DNA of 64,000 bases from Durusdinium trenchii (taxonomy: Eukaryota > Sar > Dinophyceae > Suessiales > Symbiodiniaceae). This document shows positions 11,296-22,335 of this stretch, piece by piece. Within the stretch, counting starts at the first letter, position 1. Every line of letters begins with the position of its first letter. The notes beneath the pieces are model-generated. The model saw only the letters and a list, made by a program, of their open reading frames with translations, was not told the DNA's origin and searched no databases. The translations under genes were made by a program, and so were the position numbers. The stretch covers positions 452,963 through 516,962 of the forward strand of contig CAXAMN010000002.1 of the NCBI GenBank assembly GCA_963970005.1. The letters run 5' to 3'.

Positions 11296-13177
11296 GATGG
11301 AGAATTGGTTTGTTGCATATCCAGCGTTGGTCCAGATTTACAGTCCTCTTCTTCGATCAATATATTTCCTCATCTTGGATGGGCCAATAACGCCAGTGTG
11401 CCGGAAACAGCGCGTGAAAGGGCACTGACGGGCCACAAAGGTCGAAGCTAGCTCTGGGTGTTGTCACGCAAATGAACTTCTTGCGGAAGGAGGTATCATG
11501 AGGTATCCACAGCGCCTCCTCGCTCATTCTGTGAAGCTGTGCAGGCTAAGCACGCCAAAGACAACCATCAGGACTTGGCGGTCAACATCCCCTTATCTCC
11601 CCCTCCAAAAGAGCTGCTCGTGATGTGATTGAGCTTCGGCACCGACATCAAGGCACCACAGGGCTCCATTTGGCAAAACATCCAATTGGCCTCTGTGAAA
11701 GGCAAGCCAAACATCCAAAGGTCAAAAAAAAGATTTGCAGAGTTTCATAGACAGCAGTAAGCAGGCCAAGCAGTGGATTCAGGAAGCAAGAAAAGCTCCC
11801 AGGACAATCCTTGCGAAGTAAGGTGATTGATTGATCGCTTTGCTGTGTCCGTAGAGCAGCTGCGGACCAAGGGGAAAACTAGGAAATGGCTCATGTCCCC
11901 TTCAGCTGAAGATTTCAGAAGTCTTCCACTTTGAATACATGCGCAAGGCTCCTCCAACTGATCCAAACCTCTCGCGCAGAAGCTTCGTGCATGGACATGG
12001 ATGTTGCTTCGAATCTGCTCAACATCACCTCAACAACCTGAGGCAAACGTTGCAGGATAGCGCTCATCTTCATTCAAATGAAAACTACATGGTGCTGTCC
12101 GCGGGCTAGGAGAGGAAAAGGTACACGGTGCAAAGGAGAAAGACCTGTCGAAGCTCAGCCAGGGAAGTGCTCCAGTTGTCGGGGCCAGCAATTGCAAAAG
12201 AAAAAATTAACCCTTAAGACCCTCAAGAAGAGAATTAACCTGTAGAATCTTTGAGCAAAAGCAATGGGACGAACGGAGGGGGGGTTTGACTCTCTGCTGC
12301 ACGCAATGCAGCCTTTTTCATCCGAAACAAGAAAAGGATAGAGATAGAGTCGGTCTAGTTTCATCCACGGCCAACGCGAATACTGTAAGTATTTCACTAG
12401 CCTTTTAAACTCCAGGTTCCAGGTTGATCAACATAGATGGGCAAGCCTCTTACCTTTGGTATGCGACGACGGCGATTCCGACGACAACATGTATATATAC
12501 ACATATACATTGGGTCTATCTTAATACCTGTAACAGTGGATGATGATGGTTACTACAGGCCTTTCTCTAAAATAATGATAATTGTTTACTGACTGTTACA
12601 AGCAATAGGGCAAACACAATAATATATACAGTATAATTTTTGGTGTCAATCGTCCAGTCTTTAAAACCCAATTTCAATGAAAACGAGCAACAATGAACAA
12701 CTTCCCTTACTTTTCCTCACCTTTTTCCCCCATATCACAATTCAATGGAGTCACAAAGCCAGTCATAACCCCATAAAATCCAGCCCTGGAATTCCCTTTT
12801 TGTTACCAAGGCCATGCTACGCTGTGACTCGAGGACTGAAGGCGACTGAACGTCTGGGCTTTGTGCTGTTGGGAGACTCCTGCAATTCTTGCCTTAAACC
12901 ATCAGGATTCGAATTTGCCTCGTCAAAGCTATCACTGCGGCCAAGCCCACCGTCCGCCGTCCGCCCACTGACAGCCGTCCAGTGTCTCCCTGCCTTGGCC
13001 GTGACTCGTCTTGCGGTCGCCTCCAAGGTGCCGATGCTCCCGACGCGAAGCTGCTCGGCCAAAGAGCTGCTTCGGGAGAACAGGGGCCTCTCCTGGTGCT
13101 CCAGTCCAGTGGGATGGAAAAAATGGTTGCTGGGCTTTTTGGAGTGTCAGATTGGTAGAACAGAGCAATGCTTTGTA
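11296..13177. other. No gene recognised
   Basis: Composition returns to normal at the edge of the AT-rich island. Only short ORFs; the longest (+, 12677-13183, 168 codons) has three comparable opposing ORFs and no domain, so it is not called. Confidence 0.45.
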
Positions 13178-13448
13178 GACTGATGCTTATAAAGTGATAA
13201 ATCATCATAGACTCATAGATAATGATGCCTATAGAGTGATAACTCATCATAGAAGCTTGTGCTTATGAAGTGATAAATCAATCATCGTAGAAGCTGATGC
13301 TTATAAAGTGGCAAGTCTTCGTAGACACTGATGCCTATAAAGTGATAACTTACCATAGAAGCTGATGCGTGCAAAGTGAGAAATCATCATAGACGCTGCT
13401 GCTTATACAGTGATATATCATCACAGAAGCTGATGCTTATGAAGGGCA
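13178..13448 (+). repeat. About 37-bp tandem repeat, left block
   Basis: Degenerate tandem copies of (G)AAGCTGATGCTTATAAAGTG followed by ATAAATCATCATA. The same unit in the same orientation reappears at 14960-15252 on the far side of the 63-bp array. Confidence 0.85.
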
Positions 13449-13469
13449 GCGCCTCATCCGCGCACACGG

Positions 13470-13585
13470 ATTCGACTCAAGTGCGCACACACATTTTATC
13501 AGCCCTTGTGCCTCATCTGGGCACGCACTTGTTGACTCAAGCGCGCGCACACCCCATCGGGCGGGGACTTAAGTGCGCACACAGG
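13470..13585 (+). repeat. Three-copy CTCAAGTGCGCACAC spacer repeat
   Basis: ACTCAAGTGCGCACACA, ACTCAAGCGCGCGCACAC and ACTTAAGTGCGCACACAG occur at about 40-bp spacing between the 37-bp block and the 63-bp array. A related triple (CGCGTGTACAGTTGAG) sits at 14885-14950 on the other side, roughly in reverse complement. Confidence 0.65.
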
Positions 13586-13616
13586 CCCTTTCCCGAATGT
13601 TGATGCGTATTCCAAA

Positions 13617-14812
13617 TTTAACCCCTGCATTGCTCACTTAAATGGGTAGTCAACTTGGAATGACCACTTCCTTCTCTCAGTTTAACCCTTGCATTGCCCA
13701 CAAAAGGGTGAGTCAAGTTGACACGGCAACATCCTTCTCTAAATTCTACCCTCCGGTGGCTCACCAAAGGGTGAGTCAACTTGGACGGGCAACATCCTTC
13801 TCTACATTTTACCCCTGCATGGCCCACAAAAGGGTTATTCAACTTGACATGGCCACTTCCTTCTCTAAATTTTACCCGTGCACGGCCCACAAAAAGGGTG
13901 AGTCAAGTTGGAATGACCATTTCCTTCTCTAAATTTTACCCCTGCGTTGCCCACACAAAGGGGTGAGTTGAAATGGCAACATCCTTCTCTACATTTTTCC
14001 CCTGCGTTGCCGACAAAAGGGTTAGTCAACTTGGAGTGGCAACATCCTTCTCTNNNNNNNNNNACATCCTTCTCTAAACTTTACCTTTGGGTGGCTCACC
14101 AACGGGTGAGTCAAGTTGGAATGGCAACATCCTTGTCTAAATTTTGCCCTCGGGTGGCCCACAAAAGGGTGAGTGCACTTGGCATGGCGACTTCCTTCTC
14201 TAAATTTTACCCCTGCATTGCCGACAAAAGGGTTAGTCAACTCTAAACTTTACCCTCGGGTGGCTCACCAAAGGGTGAGTCAAGTTGGAATGGCCACTTC
14301 CTTCTCTAAATTTTGGCTCACCAAGGGTGAGTCAACTTGGAAGGGCAACTTCCTTCTCTAAATTTCATTCCTGCATGGCCCACAAAAGGGTGAGTCAACT
14401 TGGCATGGCCACTTCCTTCTCTAAATTTTACCCCTGCATTGCCTACAAAAGGGTGAGTCAAGTTGGAATGACCACTTCCTTCTCCAAAATTTACCCCTGC
14501 ATTGCCCACAAAAAGGGGTGAGTCAAGTTGAAATGGCAACATCCTTCTCTAAATTTTACCCCTGCGTTGCCGACAAAAGGGTTAGTCAACTCTAAACTTT
14601 ACCCCCGGGTGGCTCACCAAAGGGTGAGCCAACTTGGAAGGGCCACTTCCTTCTCTAAATTTTACCCCTGCATTGGCCACAAAAGGGTGAGTCAAGTTGG
14701 AATGGCCACTTCCTTCTCTACATTTTACCCTCGGGTGGCTCACCAAAGGGTGAGTCAGCTTGGAAGGGCAACTTCCTGCTCTAAATGTCACCCCTGCATG
14801 AGTGACTGAGTG
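13617..14812 (+). repeat. 63-bp minisatellite, about 18 copies
   Basis: Unit roughly: CCTGCATTGCCCACAAAAGG, GTGAGTCAACTTGGAATGGC, CACTTCCTTCTCTAAATTTTA. Successive CCTTCTCT landmarks (13740, 13803, 13866, 13930, 13990) give spacings of 63, 63, 64 and 60 bp, and truncated units occur (for example at 14240 and 14590). Because 63 is divisible by three, both strands stay open for long stretches and make false repeat ORFs. A 10-N gap lies inside. Confidence 0.95.
14054..14063. other. Assembly gap (10 N)
   Basis: Ten N inside the 63-bp tandem array; probably an unresolved copy number. Confidence 0.99.
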
Positions 14813-14884
14813 AGTGAGTGCGTGCGTGAATGAGTGACTGATGGAATGAGTGAGAAAGTGACAAGTGAGTTTGAGGCAGCAAAT

Positions 14885-14950
14885 CCGCGTGTACAGTTGA
14901 GGCATCTCATTCGCGTGTACAGTTGAGTCACTTTTCGCGTGTACAAACGA
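14885..14950 (+). repeat. Three-copy CGCGTGTACAGTTGAG repeat
   Basis: Three spaced copies of (C/T)CGCGTGTACA(G/A)(T/A)(T/C)GAG right after the 63-bp array and a GAGTGA-rich run (14805-14870). It mirrors the CTCAAGTGCGCACAC triple on the left side. Confidence 0.65.
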
Positions 14951-14959
14951 GGTGCCGAC

Positions 14960-15252
14960 CCTTATGAAGTGATAAATCCTCATAGACGCTGATGCTTATG
15001 AAGCGATAAGCTGATGCTTACAAAGTGATAAATCATCATAGAAACTGATGCTTATACAGTGATATATCATCATAGAAGCTGATGAATATAAAGTTATAAA
15101 TCATTATTAAAAAAACTGTATAAAGTGCTAAATCATCATAGAAGCTGATGCTTATGAAGTGATGAATCATCTTAGAAGCTGATGCTTATACAGTGATAAA
15201 TCATCATAGAAGCTGATACTTATGAAGTCATAAGTCATCATTAAGCTGATGC
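14960..15252 (+). repeat. About 37-bp tandem repeat, right block
   Basis: Same unit and orientation as 13178-13448 (CTGATGCTTATACAGTGATA, AATCATCATAGAAG). The two blocks bracket the 63-bp array. Confidence 0.85.
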
Positions 15253-16390
15253 TCCTCCCCACTCCGCCGCCCCGTCCCGTCTCCTCCCCAAGGCTCAAAG
15301 AGAAGAAGTCTGCACAGGGAGGCATTGGAGGCCTGAAACAATATGGAAGGAAGTGCTCGCAAACTCCTGGATGGACATTGTTCTGACATTCTTTGCTGTG
15401 TTGCTCATTTGTGCTTCGAATTCTGTTCAACAGTTCCCTCAATGTATATACAGTATATACAGTAGTTTCCTCCAAATTTCACCAACCCCCTCTGGTTTCT
15501 TCATCTGCTTGCTCCCCACACTCTGTCACAGCACACCCTACCGCCCTACCTGCACTGTCTAGCCAAGACCATGGCCACACGCACGTTGCCCAGTAACATC
15601 CGCGGGGCAGCGCCACTGGCTGGGCGTTCACTCAAGGCCTTGTGGGAAAAAAACACATGAACTGCTTCCAGACCGTAGACGCCTGTGGGCGATGAAAAAG
15701 GCCCCAGACTGTCTGAGAAAATCTTCACTCCGGGCGTTCGTATCAAGCAACAAATTGGGGTACCAAAGGCAAGCAAATCTGCATGTGTTTAGCACTCTGG
15801 TGACTCTTGGGCACCGAATTCTCAGTAACTTTCGACTTCAAAGGTGCAAGCCTTAGTTGAGGAGTATATACTCTGCTTCCAAACACAGTTGACAAGAAGT
15901 TTCAAAATTGGATTGGGAAGAAGACCTAATCCATTCACATTTTTCATATGTTCACCAATGGGTCTCCAGAGTCTCCAGTCTCAGTCGAGTCACCTGCCAC
16001 CTGCGGGTCACCCGCACCGCCGTGCAAGCTGTTGGAGGTCGACCGAGGTAGGAATCGTCTGGAAAGAGCAGGTCTTCTCCCGAGACGTCGCAGGTTCCTG
16101 CGGTCTTCGAGGGATTTTCGAGGGTCGCAGGTTTCCAATGAACACCTTTGTAAACACAATTTGTAAAACATGGAACTGGAACATGACCAAAGGTTTTCCA
16201 CGTCCATCTTGTTTGAGTTGGAGTGTGTGTGATGTTGGGACTGGATTTGATAGTGAATCCTGACAAACACTCGTGTACAATGGCAGATTTGCCATGATTT
16301 GCTTGCGACTTGCCGTTCAAAGGCCTTGCAATGCCACACGGGGAGTTCATCCAATGAGTCTAATGACCTCTGTACGACTCTCGGGGCATC
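15253..16390. other. No gene recognised
   Basis: Pyrimidine-rich stretch (15255-15300), then short overlapping ORFs. The long ORF on - (15944-16573) is matched by ORFs on + and has no domain. Confidence 0.4.
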
Positions 16391-16543
16391 ATGTGCGAAC
16401 TCTTCCCGACCGGTCACCCCTCCTTCGGGGAATTCCGCTCGGTCGAAAGGCACACTCTGCGGAGCTCGTATCAGCAGCTGAATGCTCTGGCTAAAGACAT
16501 TCCAGATGTCCTGCACTGGATCCATCGCAACAAGGCTTCTTGA
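16391..16543 (+). CDS. Hypothetical short ORF, possible exon
   Basis: A 50-codon frame with coherent protein character (MCELFPTGHPSFGEFRSVER; ALAKDIPDVLHWIHRNKAS) ending in TGA at 16541-16543. It is open upstream only to about 16362, so it would be a short gene or a last exon. No family recognised. Confidence 0.3.
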   Translation: MCELFPTGHPSFGEFRSVERHTLRSSYQQLNALAKDIPDVLHWIHRNKAS

Positions 16544-18548
16544 AGAGATCAACGCAAAAAAATCCAAGCGCACAAGGACAAGAAGGATACCTACTAGATC
16601 CTACTAGCAAGAGCTAGCAAGGCTAGCGGTTCCTCCGGCGGCACCGACCCATCGCTGGGGTGGAAGAATCGCAATGAGAAGCGGAGATCAACAAAGGTCG
16701 TCTCTCCACGGCCTGGTCAATCAATGAGTCACGTCTCATCTCAGGTGAAAACCAGGACCCCCGAAAAGTTGTTGACATTGCTGATTCCTTCCAACGTCTG
16801 TGTCTCTAAAAAGCTGCCTTCCAGATCACAGTGCGGATCTTCATGGACTTTCACCGCAAATAACGTTGGTTGAGGGATGATCTTTCCGCACCAATAAATC
16901 CATGAATTATATAGTGTGCTAGTTCAATTTTGTATTTAAGATCACATCAAAGCATCACTCTTTGGTCTGCTGCGTCTGGTGTCTTGCTGCGTCTGGTGTC
17001 TTGTCGTGATTCGTGATGGTGATTGCAGGGCCCCCATGATACTCATTATACTGGATCTTCTTTCACTTACACCCCAACTCGCAGTACCATACTGAAGGGC
17101 TGTTGGGTGGAAGTGAGAAACGCCTGCCATGTTCTGGGGTATGCCCACTTGAAGAGCAGTCTGTCTAAACAGCTTCGATATGTGGTCAGCAAGAGTCTTG
17201 ACCGATGCATGAGGCCATGGCCCAAGGCAAACAATGTCATGAAGCAACAACCAATTAATATGCAAAAAGAACGCCAAAGTTTCTGTAAAGAGCGGCAAGG
17301 GCAAACGAGGTCAAACATTTATTGATTGAAGGAACAAGAAAAGCACTGTGAAAAAAGATACATACACTCAACGTGCACAAGATTTTCCAACCTCAACAAT
17401 TCCTACCTATAGCGCTATAACCCAATTTTTTATTATTCATATTGTGCTGCAGTCCCAGAACCATCTGTTAATTGATCAATCATTCCAGAAATCATCCAAA
17501 CCATTGACCAAGCTATATTAATATCCATCAAACATCCATCTCCCACGAATCGGCTTCATCTTCCACCTGTCAATGTCGGCAGCACGTCAAAGGCCAAGAG
17601 CCATCCTGCAGTGTCCTTGCTCGCCAGGGTGGGCTGCAGCCGCAGGCGGAAGTCACCTGACAGAAGAGGTGGAACCACTGGAGAGTCACACATTGGTTCC
17701 AAAGTCCACAGAGAAAAAGTCCTAGGAGTGAACGATATGATCATAATTGTTTGCGTTGAACAACGTCCGACAAACGCCTGAAGTGATTGAACAGAACATT
17801 GACCTTTGACAATTCGACACGTTTGACAGCAATTTCCGATTGATGTCCACGCGTTATTGGGAGGTCCATAGCATCCTTGGCTTGGTTTTGCTCCGTCCAA
17901 AAGACAATTCAGCGATCCGCCAGCGTCCTATGCCAAGGGTCCAACATCATCGGCCAGTTCCACTTCCCAAGAGCTCCTCTCCTCTGTCCATCCAGAGGCA
18001 GAAGTGACTTGCAGCTGTCCTCCAAACCACCAATGCATACCTCACGGCTTGTATTTGGTGACCTCTTGGAACAATCATCAAGCTTGCTGTTTCGAACGCT
18101 CAACATGATGCATTGGGTAGATGTATGATTTATTAGAGGGGTCAAACGAGGCTTTGCGACTTCAGGAAGAGACTTCAAGGAATCCAGGAAGGGCATACGG
18201 TATCATCATACAATATCATACATTCTTCCAAACGAAATCACAATACTCCAGCCATCACCAATGGGCTCCCGCATCCATTCTCGCCTGCATCATAGCCAAA
18301 GGGACCTCCAGCTTCTGGGCTCTCGATCTGCAAAACCGACTCGAAAGGGCTCCTGATATCGGGGCTCCCAAGAAAAGGAGCTGGGAAGCATATTCCTGTC
18401 AATTCCGGTGCACTTGAACAACTCGGACAGGCAAAGGCTCTAGCAGACTGAGTCGCTCATGTTGCTGTCCAAGCATCACAATCACTCGGCATGTTGGAAT
18501 AGAACTGGACCTTGCCGCAAGAAGTCGGGTGTTCCCAGCTTCAATCCT
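16544..18548. other. No gene recognised; one small repeat patch
   Basis: 16591-16635 carries a degenerate CTACTAG/GCTAGCAA patch related to the dispersed family. The remainder has only short, mutually overlapping ORFs. Confidence 0.4.
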
Positions 18549-18748
18549 TAGTAGGAAAGGGCATCGCTACTAGGGGCTCCTGGCCGTACTACTAGGAGCA
18601 AGAAGCTGCTAGGAGCAAAGAGCATCGCTACTAGGAGCAAGGATGCTACTAGTTACTAGGGGCTCCTGGCCGTACTACTAGGAACAAAAACGCTACTATG
18701 GGCTCCTGGCATCGCTACTAGGAGCAAGGACGCTACTGGGCTAGTATT
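18549..18748 (+). repeat. CTAGTAG-family dispersed repeat, copy B
   Basis: Modular array: CATCGCTACTAGG, GGCTCCTGGCCGTACTACTA, GGAGCAAGGACGCTACTAG, repeated with variation over about 200 bp. Confidence 0.85.
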
Positions 18749-19516
18749 ACACAGATTCTCAGGTAGTGAGGTGCCACCCACTGTGAGTTGGTTTAGTTGA
18801 AGGATGATTCGGTGCCACCAGGGAGGATCTCCTGGGATCGACCAAATCTCATTGCACAACTCTGTGCCGCCCAGCAGCTGGTCACAGGAGAAAGTAAAAT
18901 GCGGTGGTGAAGCAACTCGTATGGCGGCTAACCGCAGTGCTGTCGCCAGGGCAATCTGAACGCCTCCAACGGGCAAGAATAACATGAGGTACTACCATGA
19001 TCTACCCTATCGAAGCGCAAGGCATCTGACCGCACTTCAACCAAGACCGCGCCTACCACGAATGACGTCAATTCCTAAGTACGGCAAATGGATTGACATT
19101 CATTCTTCCTGCTCCAAAGGTTCCACACAAAGGAAGGTGCTCTTTCAAAATGTAAGTGGCCTGTTCCAGCACTGGATGTGACAATGACTTGCTCTGAGAT
19201 AGGCAAGTCTCTAATCGAGGGTAGGTGATGCCGACACCAATGGCGGCCCTTGCGCCTGCCGCATCTCAAAGCCGGCAACAATCTTCAAGTACGTTCCCAT
19301 GCATCGAGACGTCACAAAAACACTCGACCGGAGCCTGGCTCATGGTGGTCCGGACAAAATGACCATCGGTCAGTGCTTTGACATGAGACTTGCCCACGAA
19401 AGTCGGGGCACAGTGGGTGGTGCTGAGATATGCTGAGATACCCTTTTTCTCACTGATTCCCACCACCTTTGAAGTCTGAGACCAAAAGCCAGCAATCTAC
19501 GGGTCTCACAAAGGTG
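18749..19516. other. No gene recognised
   Basis: Short ORFs on both strands; nothing with a clear splice context. Confidence 0.4.
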
Positions 19517-19750
19517 CTACGTGGATGCTTGTGTGAACAAGTCTGACAGAATGCCCTCTGGATCCCTTGAATTAGCCACCCTGGTCTCCGATTCGTCTGC
19601 CTTCCACGCTATAGCCTCTGAAAGGTGTTCGGTACACCAGCTCCTGCACTTGGGTAGCGGACACACAAAGGCGAGCGGCGAGTGTTCCCCAAAGGCGCAT
19701 GGCACATGGTGGCTGGGCCCCACATCATCGTGCGGAAAGGCACAAGTGCG
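19517..19750 (-). CDS. Hypothetical Cys-rich exon
   Basis: Minus-strand frame ending in a stop at 19517-19519, rich in Cys and His (CRTCAFPHDDVGPSHHVPC, then FVCPLPKCRSWCTEH), a pattern that could bind zinc. The C-terminal part is hydrophilic (AWKADESETRVANSRDPEG). No family recognised, and a + strand ORF overlaps, so confidence is low. Confidence 0.3.
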   Translation of the reverse strand, partial: RTCAFPHDDVGPSHHVPCAFGEHSPLAFVCPLPKCRSWCTEHLSEAIAWKADESETRVANSRDPEGILSDLFTQAST

Positions 19751-19793
19751 GCACGAGTGCTTCGGACTAGTCCCTACCCATCTCTCCATGAAA

Positions 19794-19965
19794 GCTACTA
19801 GGAGCAAAGGGCATCGCTACTAGGAGCAAGAATGCTACTAGGGGCTCCTGGCCATACTACTAGGAGCAAGGACGCTACTAGTAACAAAGGGCATCGCCAC
19901 TAGGAGCAAGGACGCTACGAACTCAGCTCCTGGCTGTACTGCTAGCAACAAAAAGCCACTAGCCA
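19794..19965 (+). repeat. CTAGTAG-family dispersed repeat, copy C
   Basis: Same modules as copy B (CTACTAGGAGCAAAGGGCAT, CGCTACTAGGAGCAAG, GGGGCTCCTGGC) over about 170 bp. Confidence 0.85.
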
Positions 19966-20404
19966 GAAAAAGAATGCACATTCTTCTTCCATCTCCTCTA
20001 TTCTCCTCTCTTTGTCTCTCTGATTCCACTCCATTTCATGTGGCCTCCCCTTAAGTCACGCTCTCGACCCAAAATCACTCCTTGAGGTCACGACCCACGG
20101 GTCGCGGACGATCATCTGCAGGGGCGTTGTGCAAGGCTAAGGCCGAGGTGGTCCCAAAGGTACCATCTGCAAGCAGCACAGCCTCAACTTGTCAACTACT
20201 GGGCCAGCTTGGCTACAGTCTGTCACAAACGATGACACAGCGAGACATACCAGCTTACCGGTGTCACATAGTGGCACTTCAAGTGGGAAGATAGCAAATG
20301 CAAATCACTTGGGCAATTGGGTTGTGCATCTCCGAAAAGACTTACAAACTGAACCAGAATTGATGAGCCTGTCGAGTAATACATATAAGCAGTCACAGGA
20401 TCCT
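19966..20404. other. No gene recognised
   Basis: Probably 3' flank of the minus-strand block at 20405-20869; short ORFs only. Confidence 0.4.
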
Positions 20405-20869
20405 CTACCTCACTCGTTGAGTGCTTTCCATTGCTCGTTTCTCATCCTTTAGACTTGCGGCGGTAGAGGAGTCTATTGGTTTGTCCAGGCATGTGCATGT
20501 TGAGTTCAATTGCAAACATTCAGATACACAGTCCTCTTCATTCTTCGGTAAAGGAAACAAATTATGTACGAAGCACACAACCAAGTATGGACATGTCTCC
20601 ATAAACTGCCGTCTTGATTGCTGACTGAAAGCGATGCAAAAGGGACTAAACTCCTTTCTGCACACCAAGAAAACCTGTGATGGGTCCACAACTTGTTTCT
20701 GTGCGTCTAACCAGACTTCAACCAAGCTTGACCAAGCTGCAACATCAGAGGGACCCACTGTCATGCCTTTCGTCACCAACCAGGAGGTGTCAATGATCAA
20801 CAGCCGGTCCTCAGGTTGCGCCATACTGCCCAAGCTACGAAAGCAAGCGCAGTCTGCAGTTCTCCAACG
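20405..20869 (-). CDS. Hypothetical protein, 3' exon(s)
   Basis: Minus-strand frame open from an acceptor (GCTTTCCAG|CGTTGG, exon start 20869) to a TAG at 20405. The first 65 codons are strongly protein-like (QPEDRLLIIDTSWLVTKGMT; SDVAAWSSLVEVWLDAQ) and end exactly at CACAG|GTTTTC. A second acceptor (TTACCGAAG|AATGAA, 20542) starts a Cys/Asp/Glu-rich tail (NEEDCVSECLQLNSTCTC). Both boundaries are phase 0 and the 132-bp interval is also open, so the interval may be an intron or may be coding. No domain recognised. Confidence 0.5.
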   Translation of the reverse strand, partial: RWRTADCACFRSLGSMAQPEDRLLIIDTSWLVTKGMTVGPSDVAAWSSLVEVWLDAQKQVVDPSQVFLVCRKEFSPFCIAFSQQSRRQFMETCPYLVVCFVHNLFPLPKNEEDCVSECLQLNSTCTCLDKPIDSSTAASLKDEKRAMESTQRVR

Positions 20870-21838
20870 CTGGAAAGCTTTGTGTTCAGCTTTCACAAGT
20901 ATCGTCACTTGTTCTTTGATTATTTTTATGTTTGCGCCATTTCGTTGAGGTGTGGAACAACTTGTCGAAATAAATGCCTTGGATAAGAAAAATTGCTCTT
21001 CGACACTGGGAGTGATTGCATGCCAGGCTGCATCAGTGCGCAGGATCTTGGAGCGCCCCGCGCCCGAGTTCGCTTGCCAAAGAGCAGCAGCAGCATCTCC
21101 TCAAAGTTTGGAGTTCTGGGCTCATCAAGCTGCGAAAAAGGCGTGAGGAATGGAAGGAATGGAATCCTCATCTACATCATTGCACTTCTTTGGGAATGGT
21201 CCGACCATACCCCGGTTTCTTTTTCTGTTGATAGCCATGGTATGACAGGACAGTCAAACTGTAGGATTCCTCCAATTCGGAATAGGATGGAATAGGATTG
21301 TGGGGTGAGCAATCATCCACAGGTCTCTGGTCTCTCCCATCCATCTCCACGTCCAGCTTCGGATCACGATCGCAGGTCCCACTCGCAGCACTTCGTCGCG
21401 CTCCGATGTCCTGAAATCGCTGAGTTCATCAACGGGCGCTTCAGCTCGCCGCGTCGAAAGGTTGCTTCCAAGGATTCAACGGAATCTTGTTTGGTACTTG
21501 TTTGGTACTATTCTTCAAAGAAGCACACCAACTTTTTGTTCATATGTTGTTGTTTGGTACTCAAACAGAAGTATTCTTCTTGGATGATACAAGCGGATGC
21601 AGCCGCACCCTCACAATTGCTGTTTGATGCTAGCTGATTTGGTCTAACAGTCGTCAATGCTTTCAGTCAGCTAGCTTTCCAACGCTAAACACATCAAAAC
21701 ACACTTTGATTGCAAGAGAGCACAGCCAATCTCATGAAGCAAACACCGTGGCTCATGCTACAAATGCAGCTGAGCAAAGAACCTGTTAAGCTCTGTGTCA
21801 TTGGCGGCACTAGCCCACAGCTGGGCAAACCAGCCTGT
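20870..21838. other. No certain gene
   Basis: On + at 20990-21150 a frame contains LLFDTGSDCMPGC, reminiscent of the first active-site loop of pepsin-type aspartic proteases, but it is overlapped by two other frames and a minus ORF. The rest has short ORFs only. Confidence 0.3.
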
Positions 21839-22335
21839 TCACTGCACCGGCTGGCACAGGTCTGAATTTGAGTTAGCAGAGAGGGTCTTGGGAGCACCAA
21901 CTGCTGACAGAAGCCAGGGCACTTGAGTATTCAATGCTAAACGTATTGAAGAAGCATGATGCTGCTGACCCACACGAATATAGTTGGAGGGGTCCAAAGA
22001 GCACTTTTCTTTTGGGGTTTCCGACGTGACATGGGACACTGACGCTTGCCACTTTGCACACTTAAGAATTAGCTTAATATTGGTTGATATCATTATATAA
22101 TTTCCGACAATCCGTTTGAACCTCGTGCAGGGAGCAGGGACACGATCAACATGGGGCAATCCATAACACTCAAAGCTTTCAACACATCACCAGTATTAAC
22201 AAGTCTCATTCGGGCGAGACCGATTACCAAGCTGGCCATTCTTCGTTTCATGTTGGCAGCACCGGCAGACTTGTTTCTCAAGATTCGTCCCCCATTGTGA
22301 ATGGCCGAATTCCCGATCTTGCCATATCTTGCCAA
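21839..22335 (-). CDS. Hypothetical minus-strand coding block
   Basis: Two neighbouring minus-strand frames look protein-like. The upstream one (22335 to 22093) includes RRMASLVIGLARMRLVNTGD. The downstream one, after GTGCAAAG|TGGCAAGC at about 22042, includes SLDPSNYIRVGQQHHASSIR and stops at 21839. They are in different frames and would need an intron near 22045-22095. Function unknown; treat as a candidate gene. Confidence 0.3.

Noticed and set aside
12677-13183. 168-codon ORF on + as a gene
   Set aside because: Three comparable minus-strand ORFs overlap and no domain or splice site supports it.
13617-14812. CRISPR-like array
   Set aside because: The units are repeats over their full length, with no unique spacers, in a eukaryotic setting.
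13618-14983. Repeat proteins encoded by the 63-bp array (both strands)
   Set aside because: The unit length is divisible by three, so several frames stay open; open frames on both strands and truncated units argue against a gene.
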